A stretch of DNA of 64,000 nt from Janthinobacterium sp. 61. GTDB lineage: Bacteria > Pseudomonadota > Gammaproteobacteria > Burkholderiales > Burkholderiaceae_D. The stretch is from assembly GCF_002846335.1 (NCBI RefSeq), contig NZ_PJMQ01000001.1:2480001-2544000 (forward strand). Reading direction: 5' to 3'. A model generated the notes under the pieces. It was not told the DNA's origin. It did not search any database and saw only the letters and a list, made by a program, of their open reading frames with translations. A program made the position numbers and the translations under genes. Shown in pieces: positions 52,874-61,582 of this stretch (position 1 is the stretch's first letter; the number at the start of each line of letters is the position of its first letter).

Positions 52874-53138
52874 TGTGCAAACCTATAAAAATATCTAAAT
52901 AATAACTCTTAGTTGCTCCAGCGCAATTTCCAGCGTGCTTGGTAACGCCCTGATCTGGGTAGTGGACGTCACTTATCCGCCTCAGAGTATCCTAATTATC
53001 TTTGCTTTTCTCAGTCCGCTATTGGCCGGTTTCGGGCGCTCGGAATGGCTCAGCGCACGAAACTGTGACCCTCATGGCTGGCAAGGGGTTTTGTTCGGCG
53101 CGCCAAGTCTTCTCCCTGCTATTTCCGCTCTCCGCCAT
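52874..53138. other. Right boundary of the cassette-like region
   Basis: 265 bases, no gene. A further copy of the repeat core, CAGTCCGCTATTGGCCGGTTTCGG, lies at 53012-53035; its outer ends cannot be placed with confidence. The chromosome-type DUF4153 gene begins right after. Confidence 0.45.
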
Positions 53139-54983
53139 TTACATGGCCGGCGCGGTTTCATCCGGGCAGCTGACCTCATCCTCTTGTGTATATAAGGTCA
53201 TCGGCACGCGCTGGCCGTCGACTTCCAGCTCGCGCACCTTCGGCGGCACCAGCTGGAACTCGCCCGCCTGCAGTTTCTCGCGCAAGGGCTTGCAGCGCAG
53301 GGCATCCACGGGGATTTGCCCGCGCGCAGTCCAGCTGCCATCGTCCTTTTCCGCCAGCAAGACCGACGAGGCGCGCGGGTCATTGCTGATCAGCAACACA
53401 TCCTGCTTGCCATCTCCATCGAAATCGAGCAGATACGCATCGCACTGCGGCCCTGCCCGCTTCAAACAGGCGGGCAAACGCCAGGCCGGACTCACTTGCG
53501 TCCAATCCTGGCGCAGGAAACTCTCCGGCAGCTTCGCCGTGGCCGGGCGCAGGGTCAGGTTGATCGACACGTCGCTCAGCGCACCCGTCTCGTCCAGGCG
53601 GTTCTGGCGCTTGAGCATGGCCTCGGCGCGGGCCCGCACTACTGCTGCGTCAGCGCCGGTCGTGCGTTTCGTCAATTCCTGCAGGGCCGCCTGGCCATAG
53701 CGGGCACCCTGGAAGCGCAGGTATTCGAAATCGAACTTGTCCACGCCAACCTTGCCGCTGTCCAGGCGCGCCATCTGGCTGGCCACGGAAATGCGCGCCG
53801 GGTCCGCCAGCGGCGAGAACAGCGCGAACAGCACCAGCAGAGTGACAAAGGCGGTGGCCACGTTGACGTTGGCGATCAGGTGCAGCCAGTCGCCATACTT
53901 GCTGGCCGCCCACGCATAGCCGGCGGCGTAGCAGGTGGCGACCAGCAGGCAGGCGGCAGCGATGAGGCGGTCGGCCGTCCAGCCATGCGACATCACGCGC
54001 AAGGTTAGCGCATAGATGGCGATGCCCACCACCCATGGCAGCAACAGGCAGGCCAGGCGCGTGCCCAGGCGGATGCCGCGCGCCACGCCATGGCCCACTT
54101 CGCCATTCTGGAAGGCGGCATTGATCAGTACCACCAGCACGCCGGCCATGCCCAGCAGCACGGACGCCGCATGGCGCGTGGCCCACAGGCGCTCGAAACC
54201 GATGAAGGGCAGGGTCAGCAGGAAGCCGGAGACCAGCACGGCGGCGATCGGCATCAGCCATGACAGCAGCACCAGAAGCAAGGTGCGGATGCCGCGCACG
54301 ATGGACGGGCGCACGTCGGTGATGTGGATGGCAAACGAAAACGCGAAGCAGATGACGGGAATCACGAACCAGGCCTGGCCCAGCAGCTTTTTCAGGAAAC
54401 TGAGCTTGATCAGCAGGAACAATTGTCCGCCCAGCCACAGCACCAGCCACAGGCCCAGCACGAACAGCAGGGAAAACAGCAACTGGATGCCCAGCTTCCA
54501 GGCGATTTCAAAATAGGTGGGATAGCGGGCGATGCGCCGGCCATCCTGGGCGCTGGCCAGCACCAGGGCATGGGCGATATACAAGCCCACCACGCAAAAA
54601 CCGAACAGCTGGGCGGAAATCACGCGCAGCGGTGCGCCCGGCTTGTAATTGCCCCAGATCACATGCTCGGCGCCGCGCGCCACGTCATGCCAGGCCAGCA
54701 CACCCAGCACGACGGCCGCACCGGCCATCCACAGGGCGATGCGCCGGAGCGACATATGGCCCAGGCTGGAGACCAGCAGGATGGGCAGCAGCAAGCTGAT
54801 CAGCATCAACGGGCCAAGCAGGTAAGCTTCCGTGGCGGGCCACACCTTGTCTTGCGCCGTGCTGTACAGCCAGTACAGCAGCAAGCCTTGCAGCAGGCCC
54901 GTCACCAGGCGCGTCACCGCGATGCGCGGCGCCACCACCGGATCGAGCAACGCCATGTTTTTTCCTGCGGCATCCTGCTGCAT
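53139..54983 (-). CDS. DUF4153 membrane protein
   Basis: About 614 residues with 11-12 predicted spans in the N-terminal 400 residues, then a soluble C-terminal domain (FDFEYLRFQGARYGQAALQEL, DFDGDGKQDVLLISND, an integrin-like calcium-loop motif). This matches the DUF4153 layout. I prefer the ATG at 54983 over 54989 because its spacing from AAGGG is better. Role unknown; a membrane-associated sensor or transporter is possible. It is separated from the cassette-like region by a repeat core. Confidence 0.8.
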   Translation of the reverse strand: MQQDAAGKNMALLDPVVAPRIAVTRLVTGLLQGLLLYWLYSTAQDKVWPATEAYLLGPLMLISLLLPILLVSSLGHMSLRRIALWMAGAAVVLGVLAWHDVARGAEHVIWGNYKPGAPLRVISAQLFGFCVVGLYIAHALVLASAQDGRRIARYPTYFEIAWKLGIQLLFSLLFVLGLWLVLWLGGQLFLLIKLSFLKKLLGQAWFVIPVICFAFSFAIHITDVRPSIVRGIRTLLLVLLSWLMPIAAVLVSGFLLTLPFIGFERLWATRHAASVLLGMAGVLVVLINAAFQNGEVGHGVARGIRLGTRLACLLLPWVVGIAIYALTLRVMSHGWTADRLIAAACLLVATCYAAGYAWAASKYGDWLHLIANVNVATAFVTLLVLFALFSPLADPARISVASQMARLDSGKVGVDKFDFEYLRFQGARYGQAALQELTKRTTGADAAVVRARAEAMLKRQNRLDETGALSDVSINLTLRPATAKLPESFLRQDWTQVSPAWRLPACLKRAGPQCDAYLLDFDGDGKQDVLLISNDPRASSVLLAEKDDGSWTARGQIPVDALRCKPLREKLQAGEFQLVPPKVRELEVDGQRVPMTLYTQEDEVSCPDETAPAM

Positions 54984-55044
54984 AGTCATTCCCTTAAAGT
55001 CGTTTATTGCTGTAAAGCACGGCCATTATTGCATTTCGTTATCG

Positions 55045-55482
55045 TCATCTCAACAGCGATTCGCGCGGCTGCCCTGCCCGCGCGCCTTCGTCGGAGCGCA
55101 GCGGCAGGCTTTGTGCCAGGCCCCAGGCCAGTTCCGGCACGAGAAACAGCCACAGCAGGGGCTGGCCCGTCACCAGCAGCGCCCACGCCATCCAGGTGGA
55201 AAACAGGTAGCGCGCCGCCGCATCGAAACGGCCGAAACGCGGCAGCGGATCGAGCATGCGCAGCACGGACCAGACCATCACCACGCTGCCCAGCAAGCTG
55301 CTGATGAGCAGATGAAACGGTCCGAAGTCGGGCAGCGGCACGCCGCCCAGGCCCACATTGAGGGCGCTCAAGTGCTCGCGCATGAGCAAGAACGTCCACG
55401 GCGTGGTAAACGGGGCAATCATGAACACATCATAAATGGCGCTGGCGCGCACCACGCTGCGGAAAGCAGAAACGGACAACAT
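55045..55482 (-). CDS. Hypothetical membrane protein under MerR control
   Basis: 145 residues with four spans (about 18-38, 55-75, 90-110, 112-132), starting MLSVSAFRSVVRASAIYDVFMIAPF. No family recognised. It is transcribed divergently from a MerR-family gene across an operator-like dyad with the 19-bp promoter spacing typical of MerR control, so it is probably the regulated target and may take part in detoxification or efflux. Confidence 0.68.
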   Translation of the reverse strand: MLSVSAFRSVVRASAIYDVFMIAPFTTPWTFLLMREHLSALNVGLGGVPLPDFGPFHLLISSLLGSVVMVWSVLRMLDPLPRFGRFDAAARYLFSTWMAWALLVTGQPLLWLFLVPELAWGLAQSLPLRSDEGARAGQPRESLLR

Positions 55483-55520
55483 GGCAACTCCTGTCTATGG
55501 AAAGCGCCCATGATCGAGGT

Positions 55521-55541
55521 TGGAGTACACTCCATGGTCAA
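55521..55541 (-). promoter_or_regulatory. MerR-type promoter/operator
   Basis: The perfect dyad TGGAGTACACTCCA (55521-55534) lies in the spacer after a TTGACC -35 hexamer on the minus strand (55541-55536); the -10 region is about 19 bases away, the elongated spacing seen in MerR-regulated promoters. Confidence 0.6.
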
Positions 55542-55565
55542 GCATTTTATGAAAGAAAAATAACC

Positions 55566-55949
55566 ATGCAGATCGGCGAGATGGCGCAGGCGACGGGCTT
55601 GAGCCGCGATACCCTGCGCTTCTATGAAAAACGGGGCTTGCTGCGCGCGCGGCGCGGCGCGAACGGCTACCGCGACTACCCGCCCGAGGCGGCCGACTGG
55701 CTGCGCTACCTGCGCACGGCGCAGCAGCTGGGTTTTACGCTGGCGGAAATCGAGGCCGACATGCCGCTGCTGGCCAGTGCCGGCGACCCCGCCACGGCGG
55801 AATTGCTGCGCGCGGCGCTGGCGCGCAAGCTGGGTGACATCGATGCGCGCATCGCGGGGCTAACACAATTGCGCGGCGAACTGGTGCAGCGGCTGGAACC
55901 GCAGGCGGCGACCTGCCCATTGCGCGGGGATGCCGACGCGGCGCGCTAA
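55566..55949 (+). CDS. MerR family transcriptional regulator
   Basis: 127 residues. The N terminus MQIGEMAQATGLSRDTLRFYEKRGLLRARRGANGYRDY is the MerR helix-turn-helix with the YxEKxGLL and GYRxY motifs. The dimerisation helix follows (GFTLAEIEADMPLLASAG and LARKLGDIDARIAGL). The C-terminal part has only one cysteine, so it is not a typical metal sensor; the effector is unknown. I chose the ATG at 55566; an in-frame extension upstream would remove the divergent promoter. Confidence 0.88.
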   Translation: MQIGEMAQATGLSRDTLRFYEKRGLLRARRGANGYRDYPPEAADWLRYLRTAQQLGFTLAEIEADMPLLASAGDPATAELLRAALARKLGDIDARIAGLTQLRGELVQRLEPQAATCPLRGDADAAR

Positions 55950-56010
55950 CTTACCGCCGTGGCTGCTGTTGCCGGGCGCGGGCGACGCGCAAGCCTCCCT
56001 GAAAAACAAA

Positions 56011-56038
56011 AACCGCCTGTGCTGAGCAGCAGGCGGTT
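56011..56038 (-). terminator. Rho-independent terminator of the second PEP-CTERM gene
   Basis: A 9-bp stem (AACCGCCTG / CAGGCGGTT, loop of 10) lies 22 bases beyond the stop codon; the minus strand then runs TTTGTTTTTC. It also faces the convergent MerR gene. Confidence 0.8.
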
Positions 56039-56059
56039 TGATCTCGGACAAAACCAGGC

Positions 56060-56701
56060 TTACTTGGCGGCCTTGCGGCGGCGCAGGAAACCCATCAGGC
56101 CCAGGCCAGCCAGCAGCATGGCGTAGGTTTCCGGTTCCGGCACGGCGGCCATCACGGACACGTTGTCGATCACGGCGCCCGAGAAATTGTCGAATGGCGT
56201 GCCGGCCTTGGCAGCGCTGGCAAACGACAGGGTCGCCAGGCCAGAGCTGGCAGCCGTGAAACTCAGGGTATTGCTGTACAAGGTGTTCGAAGCGTCGGCC
56301 GTCGAGTAGAAATCGCCTGCCACGCCGCCGAAATTGACGCTCACGCCCTGGCCTGCCGGGCCGCCGGAATTGCGCGCCATATCGAAGCTCAGGTTATACG
56401 TTTGGCCGGCAACCACGCTGAAATTTTGCGACAGGAAACCCGGACCTGGCGTACCCAGCAAATCAATGCTGTAGCCATTGATGGCATTGTAGGCATTGCG
56501 GATCAGGTCGACGGAACTGGCGCCCACGGTCCAGCCAGTGATGGCCGACGAACCGCTGCCGACAACTTTGAAACCGCTGTCGATGGTGTAGCCGGAAGCG
56601 ACCGTTTCAAAATCGCCATTCGTGATCAGGTTGACGGGGCTGGCGCTGGCGGTGCCTGCAGCAAACAGAGCGACAATTGCTGCGATGGTGGCGATTTTCA
56701 T
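56060..56701 (-). CDS. PEP-CTERM sorting domain protein, DUF642-like
   Basis: 213 residues from the ATG at 56701. Signal peptide MKIATIAAIVALFAAGTASA, then a DUF642-like galactose-binding-fold domain (NLITNGDFE, GWTVGASSVDLIR, YNLSFDMARNSG). The C-terminal sorting signal is complete: VPEPETYAMLLAGLGLMGFLRRRKAAK. The product should be handled by an exosortase not encoded here. A sigma-54-like promoter lies 126 bases upstream. Its terminator is at 56011. Confidence 0.93.
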   Translation of the reverse strand: MKIATIAAIVALFAAGTASASPVNLITNGDFETVASGYTIDSGFKVVGSGSSAITGWTVGASSVDLIRNAYNAINGYSIDLLGTPGPGFLSQNFSVVAGQTYNLSFDMARNSGGPAGQGVSVNFGGVAGDFYSTADASNTLYSNTLSFTAASSGLATLSFASAAKAGTPFDNFSGAVIDNVSVMAAVPEPETYAMLLAGLGLMGFLRRRKAAK

Positions 56702-56824
56702 GAGCTGATTTCCTTGCCTTGTTGATATTAAAGTTACCTTAAGTGAATTCATATCTCAGCCATGATGAAAATCAAAGAACTTTACAAAAATATATTTAAT
56801 GTAGACAATTTGCAACGTCATGAG

Positions 56825-56842
56825 TTGCATTGCCTGTGCCTT
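56825..56842 (-). promoter_or_regulatory. Sigma-54-like promoter of the second PEP-CTERM gene
   Basis: On the minus strand AGGCACAGGCAATGCA fits TGGCACGnnnnTTGCW at all but three fixed positions, with GG (56840-56839) and GC (56828-56827) exactly 10 bases apart. It lies right beyond the stop of the RraA-like gene. Confidence 0.55.
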
Positions 56843-57336
56843 TAATCAAGCTCCTGCCGCGCCACCAGGACGCCGTCCGCATCGGCGTAGATCCAGTCGC
56901 CCGGATGCACGGTCACGCCACTGAGCTGCACGCGCACGTTGCGCTGGCCCGTGCCCGCCTTGTTGCTCTTGCGCGGATGCGTGGCCAGGGCGCGCACGCC
57001 GATCTGGCAGACATTGATTTCCTCGCTGTCGCGGATGCAGCCGTCGACGACGATGCCGGCCCAGCCGTTGCTTTCAGCCAGCACGCCCAACTGGCCGCCC
57101 ACCAGCGCGCGGCGCAGGCTGCCGCCCCCATCGATCACCAGCACATGACCCTGGCCCGGCGTTTCCAGGGTGCTGCGCACCAGGGCATTGTCCTCAAACA
57201 CTTGCAAGGTGGTGGCGGGGCCACTGAAGCGCACGTGCTGGCCAAAGGCGCGGTACACGGGCGGCAGCACGGCCAGGGTGCCATCGTCCAGCATGGCTGC
57301 ATAGTCGTCGCACAAATCGGTGGTGGCAAAGGTCAT
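56842..57336 (-). CDS. RraA family protein (HMG/CHA aldolase or RNase E regulator type)
   Basis: 164 residues, start at 57336 ([12 protein letters not shown]). [43 protein letters not shown] holds the conserved G-G-x-L-R and D-G-x-x-R-D residues that bind metal and substrate in 4-hydroxy-4-methyl-2-oxoglutarate aldolases. The same family includes RraA of E. coli, which binds RNase E; sequence alone does not separate them. It is separated from the MFS gene by 32 bp, same strand. Confidence 0.9.
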   Translation of the reverse strand: MTFATTDLCDDYAAMLDDGTLAVLPPVYRAFGQHVRFSGPATTLQVFEDNALVRSTLETPGQGHVLVIDGGGSLRRALVGGQLGVLAESNGWAGIVVDGCIRDSEEINVCQIGVRALATHPRKSNKAGTGQRNVRVQLSGVTVHPGDWIYADADGVLVARQELD

Positions 57337-57368
57337 GGCAACTCCTTTAGTGACAGATAGCAACGATT

Positions 57369-58616
57369 CTATGCCTTTTGCAGCGCCGCAGCGCGCGTTT
57401 TACCGCCCACGCCGACGGCCGTGGCAATGGCTAGCGCCTGGAACACGCCAATGAAGACGAACAGCAGGGCCGGATGGTCGCCATCCATCAACGCACCAAA
57501 AAACAGGGGCCCCACGGCCAGGCCGCTGTCGAGGCCCGAATACACGACGCCATACACGCGCCCCGTGGCATTCTTGGGCGCCGCAGCGCGTATCATCAGG
57601 TCGCGCGAGGGTCCCGCCACGCCGGATGTCAGGCCAATGGCGCCCATCAGCACCACCGCGCCCCAGGCCGGCACGACGGCCATGGACAGCAGCACGGCCA
57701 GCAGCGCGGCGGCAGAAAAGGCGATCGCCACGTTGCGGTCCGGCTGCTTGCTGCGCGCGCCCACCACGCCGCCGGCCAGCATGCCCACGGCCGAGGCCAG
57801 CATATAGGCCGTGTAGGCGCTGGTGGCCAGCGCCAGGCTCATGCCGTACAGCTTGACCAGTGCCACGCTGGCAAAGCTCTGGATGCCGCCCAGGGCGATG
57901 GCGGTAATAAAGAAGAAGGCAAAACACATCCACACGGCCGGCAGGCGCAGGAAATCCAGCGTGCCTTCGCTGGCCACCTGGCCTGGCGCCGCCTGCTTGA
58001 CAGGCTCGGGACGAATCGCGTGGCGGTTCAAAAACAGGATCAGCAGCACGCCAAACGGCAGCACGGCCGCGCATTGCAGCGCCACTCGCCAGTCATACTG
58101 GGTGGCGACATACGTCATGAACAGTGGCGCCAGCGCCCAGCCGATATTGCCGCTGATGCCATGCACGGAAAAACCGTAAGCCACGCGGGCCGCCGAGACG
58201 CGCTGGTTGAGTATGGTGTAGTCGGCCGGATGGAACACGCTGTTGCCCATGCCGGCCAGCATGGCACCCAGCATCAGCGCCGCATAGCTGTGGGCCGTGG
58301 ACAGGGCCAGCGCCGACACGCCCAGCAGGAAAATGCCGGAAAACAGCACGGCGCGGGCGCCGAAGCGGTCGACGACAAAGCCGGCCAGCGCCTGCCCCAC
58401 GCCCGAAATGATGAAGAACACCGTCATCAGCAGGCCCAGTTCCGCATACGACAGGTCGAACGCAGGTTTCAGCCAGACGAACAGGGCCGCGAGGATCAGA
58501 TGGTAGAAGTGCGACACGCCATGCGCCAGACCCACCAGGCCAATGACGCGCGCGTCGCTGCGCAAAGTTGGCGCTGACTGCGGTGGCAAGTCTATTGCCG
58601 AGTTAGTTGTTATCAT
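57369..58616 (-). CDS. MFS transporter (CynX/NimT-like)
   Basis: 415 residues with about 12 spans, start at 58616 ([16 protein letters not shown]). The [16 protein letters not shown] loop (motif A) near residue 75 and the [22 protein letters not shown] segment mark it. It is divergent from an AraC regulator, the arrangement seen for nimT and nimR in E. coli, where the exporter removes 2-nitroimidazole; that parallel is inference. Substrate unknown. Confidence 0.87.
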   Translation of the reverse strand: MITTNSAIDLPPQSAPTLRSDARVIGLVGLAHGVSHFYHLILAALFVWLKPAFDLSYAELGLLMTVFFIISGVGQALAGFVVDRFGARAVLFSGIFLLGVSALALSTAHSYAALMLGAMLAGMGNSVFHPADYTILNQRVSAARVAYGFSVHGISGNIGWALAPLFMTYVATQYDWRVALQCAAVLPFGVLLILFLNRHAIRPEPVKQAAPGQVASEGTLDFLRLPAVWMCFAFFFITAIALGGIQSFASVALVKLYGMSLALATSAYTAYMLASAVGMLAGGVVGARSKQPDRNVAIAFSAAALLAVLLSMAVVPAWGAVVLMGAIGLTSGVAGPSRDLMIRAAAPKNATGRVYGVVYSGLDSGLAVGPLFFGALMDGDHPALLFVFIGVFQALAIATAVGVGGKTRAAALQKA

Positions 58617-58716
58617 GTCATACCCTGTCTTATACTGGTGAAGCTCAAGTGTATGCAAAATACCATCGTCTGTTTTCCGACGGAATGACATAATTTATCG
58701 AATTAAGGCCAAGCTG

Positions 58717-59517
58717 ATGGGTGTACCTATCCTCCACCATACCCGCATGTGTCCGCCACGGGAAGCGCCCAGCGCGACTATCCCCGTGACGATGATCGCG
58801 CGCGACCTGCAATCCGACGAATTCTTGTTACCGCACAGCCATCCCTGGGGCCAGGTGACGATGGCACTCGAAGGCGTGCTGCGCATCACCGCCAACAACA
58901 GCAGCTGGGTGCTGCCGCCCATGCGCGCCATCTGGATCGCACCCAACGTGGAACATGCCGTCACGATACTGGAAAAAACCCGCTTGCGCCCCCTGTGCGT
59001 CCATGCCGCGCGCGCGCCGTTCGCGGGCCGCGACTGCAAGGTACTGGAGGTATCCAACCTGCTGCGCCAGCTGATCATGGCGCTGGAACAGCTGGACCCG
59101 GGCCAGGAACCGGCGCGCGAAGCATTGCTGGCCGAACTGATACTCGATGAATTGAAACGCTCGGCCACGCGGCCCATCCGCGTCCCCTTGCCTGGCGACA
59201 AGCGCCTGAAAACGCTGTGCGACAGCCTGATCGAAAAACCGGGCTCGAATCAGACCCTGGAACACTGGGCGCAGCAGGTCGGCGCCTCGGAGCGTACCCT
59301 GGCGCGGCTGTTCGAACGGGAATTGGGCATGAGTTTTGGCCAGTGGCGCCAGCAGGTGCGCCTGGCGCACGCGGCGCCCCTGATCGCGCGCGGCGTGCCG
59401 CTGTCGCAGGTGGCCGAAGAACTGGGCTACGCCAGTCAGTCGGCTTTTTCCGCCATGTTCAAGAAAACCTTCGGCAGTTCGCCATCGGCCTTCTTTGCGC
59501 AGGGTGGACGTCCTTAG
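58717..59517 (+). CDS. AraC family transcriptional regulator
   Basis: 266 residues. A cupin-like N-terminal domain (FLLPHSHPWGQVTMALEGVLRI) and the C-terminal two-helix-turn-helix (TLEHWAQQVGASERTLARLFERELGMSFGQWRQQVRL, then SQVAEELGYASQSAFSAMFKKTFGSSPSAF). It resembles NimR-type regulators and is divergent from the MFS gene. Its stop TAG overlaps the stop of the convergent FliD-like gene by three bases. Confidence 0.9.
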   Translation: MGVPILHHTRMCPPREAPSATIPVTMIARDLQSDEFLLPHSHPWGQVTMALEGVLRITANNSSWVLPPMRAIWIAPNVEHAVTILEKTRLRPLCVHAARAPFAGRDCKVLEVSNLLRQLIMALEQLDPGQEPAREALLAELILDELKRSATRPIRVPLPGDKRLKTLCDSLIEKPGSNQTLEHWAQQVGASERTLARLFERELGMSFGQWRQQVRLAHAAPLIARGVPLSQVAEELGYASQSAFSAMFKKTFGSSPSAFFAQGGRP

Positions 59518-60899
59518 GCCATGAAGTCGAACAAGGAGTTCTTGCCCGTATAACCGGGAAGGGCCGAGTTCGTTCCCATCTGTTCCTGGGCGGAATAGGC
59601 TTTCACCAGCGCCTGCGCCTGGGCCGTCAGCGCCTTGGCCAGCACGGCTTTCTTGTTGGTGAGGGTGGTGATGTCCTTGCCCACCGATTGCACTTCCTTG
59701 CGGATGATGCTCGTCTCGCCCGTCAGTTCACCGATCTTGCTGGAAAACTGGTCCGCCACACCCTTGCCGTTATTCGTAAACAGCTTGCTCACGGCGTCAG
59801 GATCGGCTGCGATGGCGGCCTTCAGTTTCTTATCGTCGAGCACCAGCTCGCCGCTCTTGCCCAGGGTCACGCCAGCGCTGCCCAGTATGGAAGCGGGCAC
59901 GCCCGTGCTCGCCGTGCGCAGCACTTGCTCCATCTGCGAACGCACCTGGCCCAGGGCTGTATCAGACTTCAAATCGCCCTGCTGCAGGCTTTGCAGCTTG
60001 CTGTTGAGTTCGTTGTAGGCAGTCACGAAGCTGGCCACGTTGCTGGCGATCTGGCTGCTATCCTTGGCGATGACGAGGTCGGTCGTGCCCTTTTTCTTCA
60101 ATTCGATGGTGGCGCCCTCGACGGCCGTGGTCAAGGTATTCGTGGCGCTCTTGATGTCCTTGCCGTCGACGGTGAGCAGCGCGTCCTGCGCCGCGGCCGT
60201 CTGCTGCAAGCCCTTGCTGGACCCTGGAGCGTAGGCCAGCAGGTTGCTGACGGCCGCGTCGCCCGACACGCTGATGCGCATGCTGCTGTCGGCGCCGCTC
60301 TTGCCGTTCAGGGCCAGCGAATAGCCATCGGCGCCCTTCACCACGCTGGCGTCGATACCCTGCTTCTTCAGCGCGGCGGCGATGCCGTCGAGGCTATTGT
60401 TGCTGCTGTCGATGGTCAACGAAATGATCTTGCCGCTGCCGGGGGTAAATTGCTTGCCGTCGGTCGCGCCCACTTCGATCTTCACCAGAGCCGGCGCGCC
60501 TGTGCCGATCGCCGCGCTCGATGATTTCTGCGCTCCGCTGAGCAGGGTCTGCCCCTGCGCCAACTGCTTGACGTTCAATTCATGGCTGCCGCTGACAGCC
60601 TTGTCGGTGGTGGTGGCGCTCAGCACATCCTTGGTGCTGGACGTGGCCGCTGTGGCCAAACCGCTGCCGGCCATGTTCTTGGCCACGGTCTGGAATTTCG
60701 CCAGCGCCGATTGCAACTGGCCCAGGCCAGAGAACTTGGCCTGGTCGCGCGCCAGGCTGGCATTGAGCTTGACGACGCCCGTGTTCTGCGACTGCATCTG
60801 GCGCTCCACCTTCGCATACACATCGGCCGAGATATTGCCCTGCGTCGTCTGCTGCGTGTTGTTGGTGTAAGCCCTGCTATTGATGGTCGAATTAAACAT
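59514..60899 (-). CDS. FliD-like flagellar cap protein (orphan)
   Basis: 461 residues, no signal peptide, as expected for proteins exported by the flagellar system. N-terminal and C-terminal coiled regions frame a central beta-rich Gly/Ser/Asp section. HELNVKQLAQGQTLLSG and the late GELVLDDKKLKAAIAADPDAVSKLF segment match the FliD family. It starts MFNSTINSRAYTNNTQQTTQG. No other flagellar genes are adjacent except the MotA-like gene 12 kb away, so it may be an extra cap protein or belong to a second system. Confidence 0.85.
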   Translation of the reverse strand: MFNSTINSRAYTNNTQQTTQGNISADVYAKVERQMQSQNTGVVKLNASLARDQAKFSGLGQLQSALAKFQTVAKNMAGSGLATAATSSTKDVLSATTTDKAVSGSHELNVKQLAQGQTLLSGAQKSSSAAIGTGAPALVKIEVGATDGKQFTPGSGKIISLTIDSSNNSLDGIAAALKKQGIDASVVKGADGYSLALNGKSGADSSMRISVSGDAAVSNLLAYAPGSSKGLQQTAAAQDALLTVDGKDIKSATNTLTTAVEGATIELKKKGTTDLVIAKDSSQIASNVASFVTAYNELNSKLQSLQQGDLKSDTALGQVRSQMEQVLRTASTGVPASILGSAGVTLGKSGELVLDDKKLKAAIAADPDAVSKLFTNNGKGVADQFSSKIGELTGETSIIRKEVQSVGKDITTLTNKKAVLAKALTAQAQALVKAYSAQEQMGTNSALPGYTGKNSLFDFMA

Positions 60900-61130
60900 G
60901 GTCGGCGTTCCCGTCAGGTGTTAGGTCATGGCACACGGTTCAGGTCTTGACCGCGCGCTGGGCTGGAAACGGACATCAAGCGCGCGTGACGCGGCAAGGT
61001 CCCTCTTCTGGTTGATAATTATGCAGTATTACCGGAATATCAAAACAGCGAACAGAACAAGTTTTTCCTGACTGCAAACCCATATGCACCATTTTAGCGC
61101 AATTACCTGGCGCCCATCTCCGGGCATGCC

Positions 61131-61451
61131 TCAGCGCATGAATTTCGAGATGGCACTGCTGACAGCCATGTCCAGCTGCAGGAAAGTGAGTCCCACCTTG
61201 AAACCCGCACTGCTGAAAATGCAGTGCGAGACGGACACGCGCGCCTCGATAATGTGTACAGAGCCATCGTAAAACAACTCGAACAGCACCTTGCCCTGTT
61301 TGCCTGTCGGCACCGGTTCAGCGATGACGGCCGACATGCCACCCGGCCCCACATCGAGGGTGCGTGCCGCCACAGGGCCCGCGCCATCCATTACCAACAT
61401 TGCCTTGGCACGCAATATCTTGCGTGCGCCCTGCCTTTGCTCAACTGACAC
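61131..61451 (-). CDS. PilZ domain protein
   Basis: 106 residues of a single PilZ domain, the c-di-GMP receiver. RQGARKILRAKAML gives the RxxxR-like site near the N terminus, and DVGPGGMSAVI takes the place of (D/N)xSxxG, with Ser replaced by Gly, which may weaken nucleotide binding. VGLTFLQLD closes the barrel. Its partners are unknown; the GGDEF-EAL protein in this window could supply the ligand. Confidence 0.85.
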   Translation of the reverse strand: MSVEQRQGARKILRAKAMLVMDGAGPVAARTLDVGPGGMSAVIAEPVPTGKQGKVLFELFYDGSVHIIEARVSVSHCIFSSAGFKVGLTFLQLDMAVSSAISKFMR

Positions 61452-61582
61452 TGTATTCCGCTTCTCTAGCTATGCATTGCCGATGCGAACTCGCTGCGCG
61501 AATCCATCAGACAAATATTATAGTTCTAAACGGAAATTCTGTTTGACTTGTCTCAAGCTTGGCATTTAAACCATACCAACTT

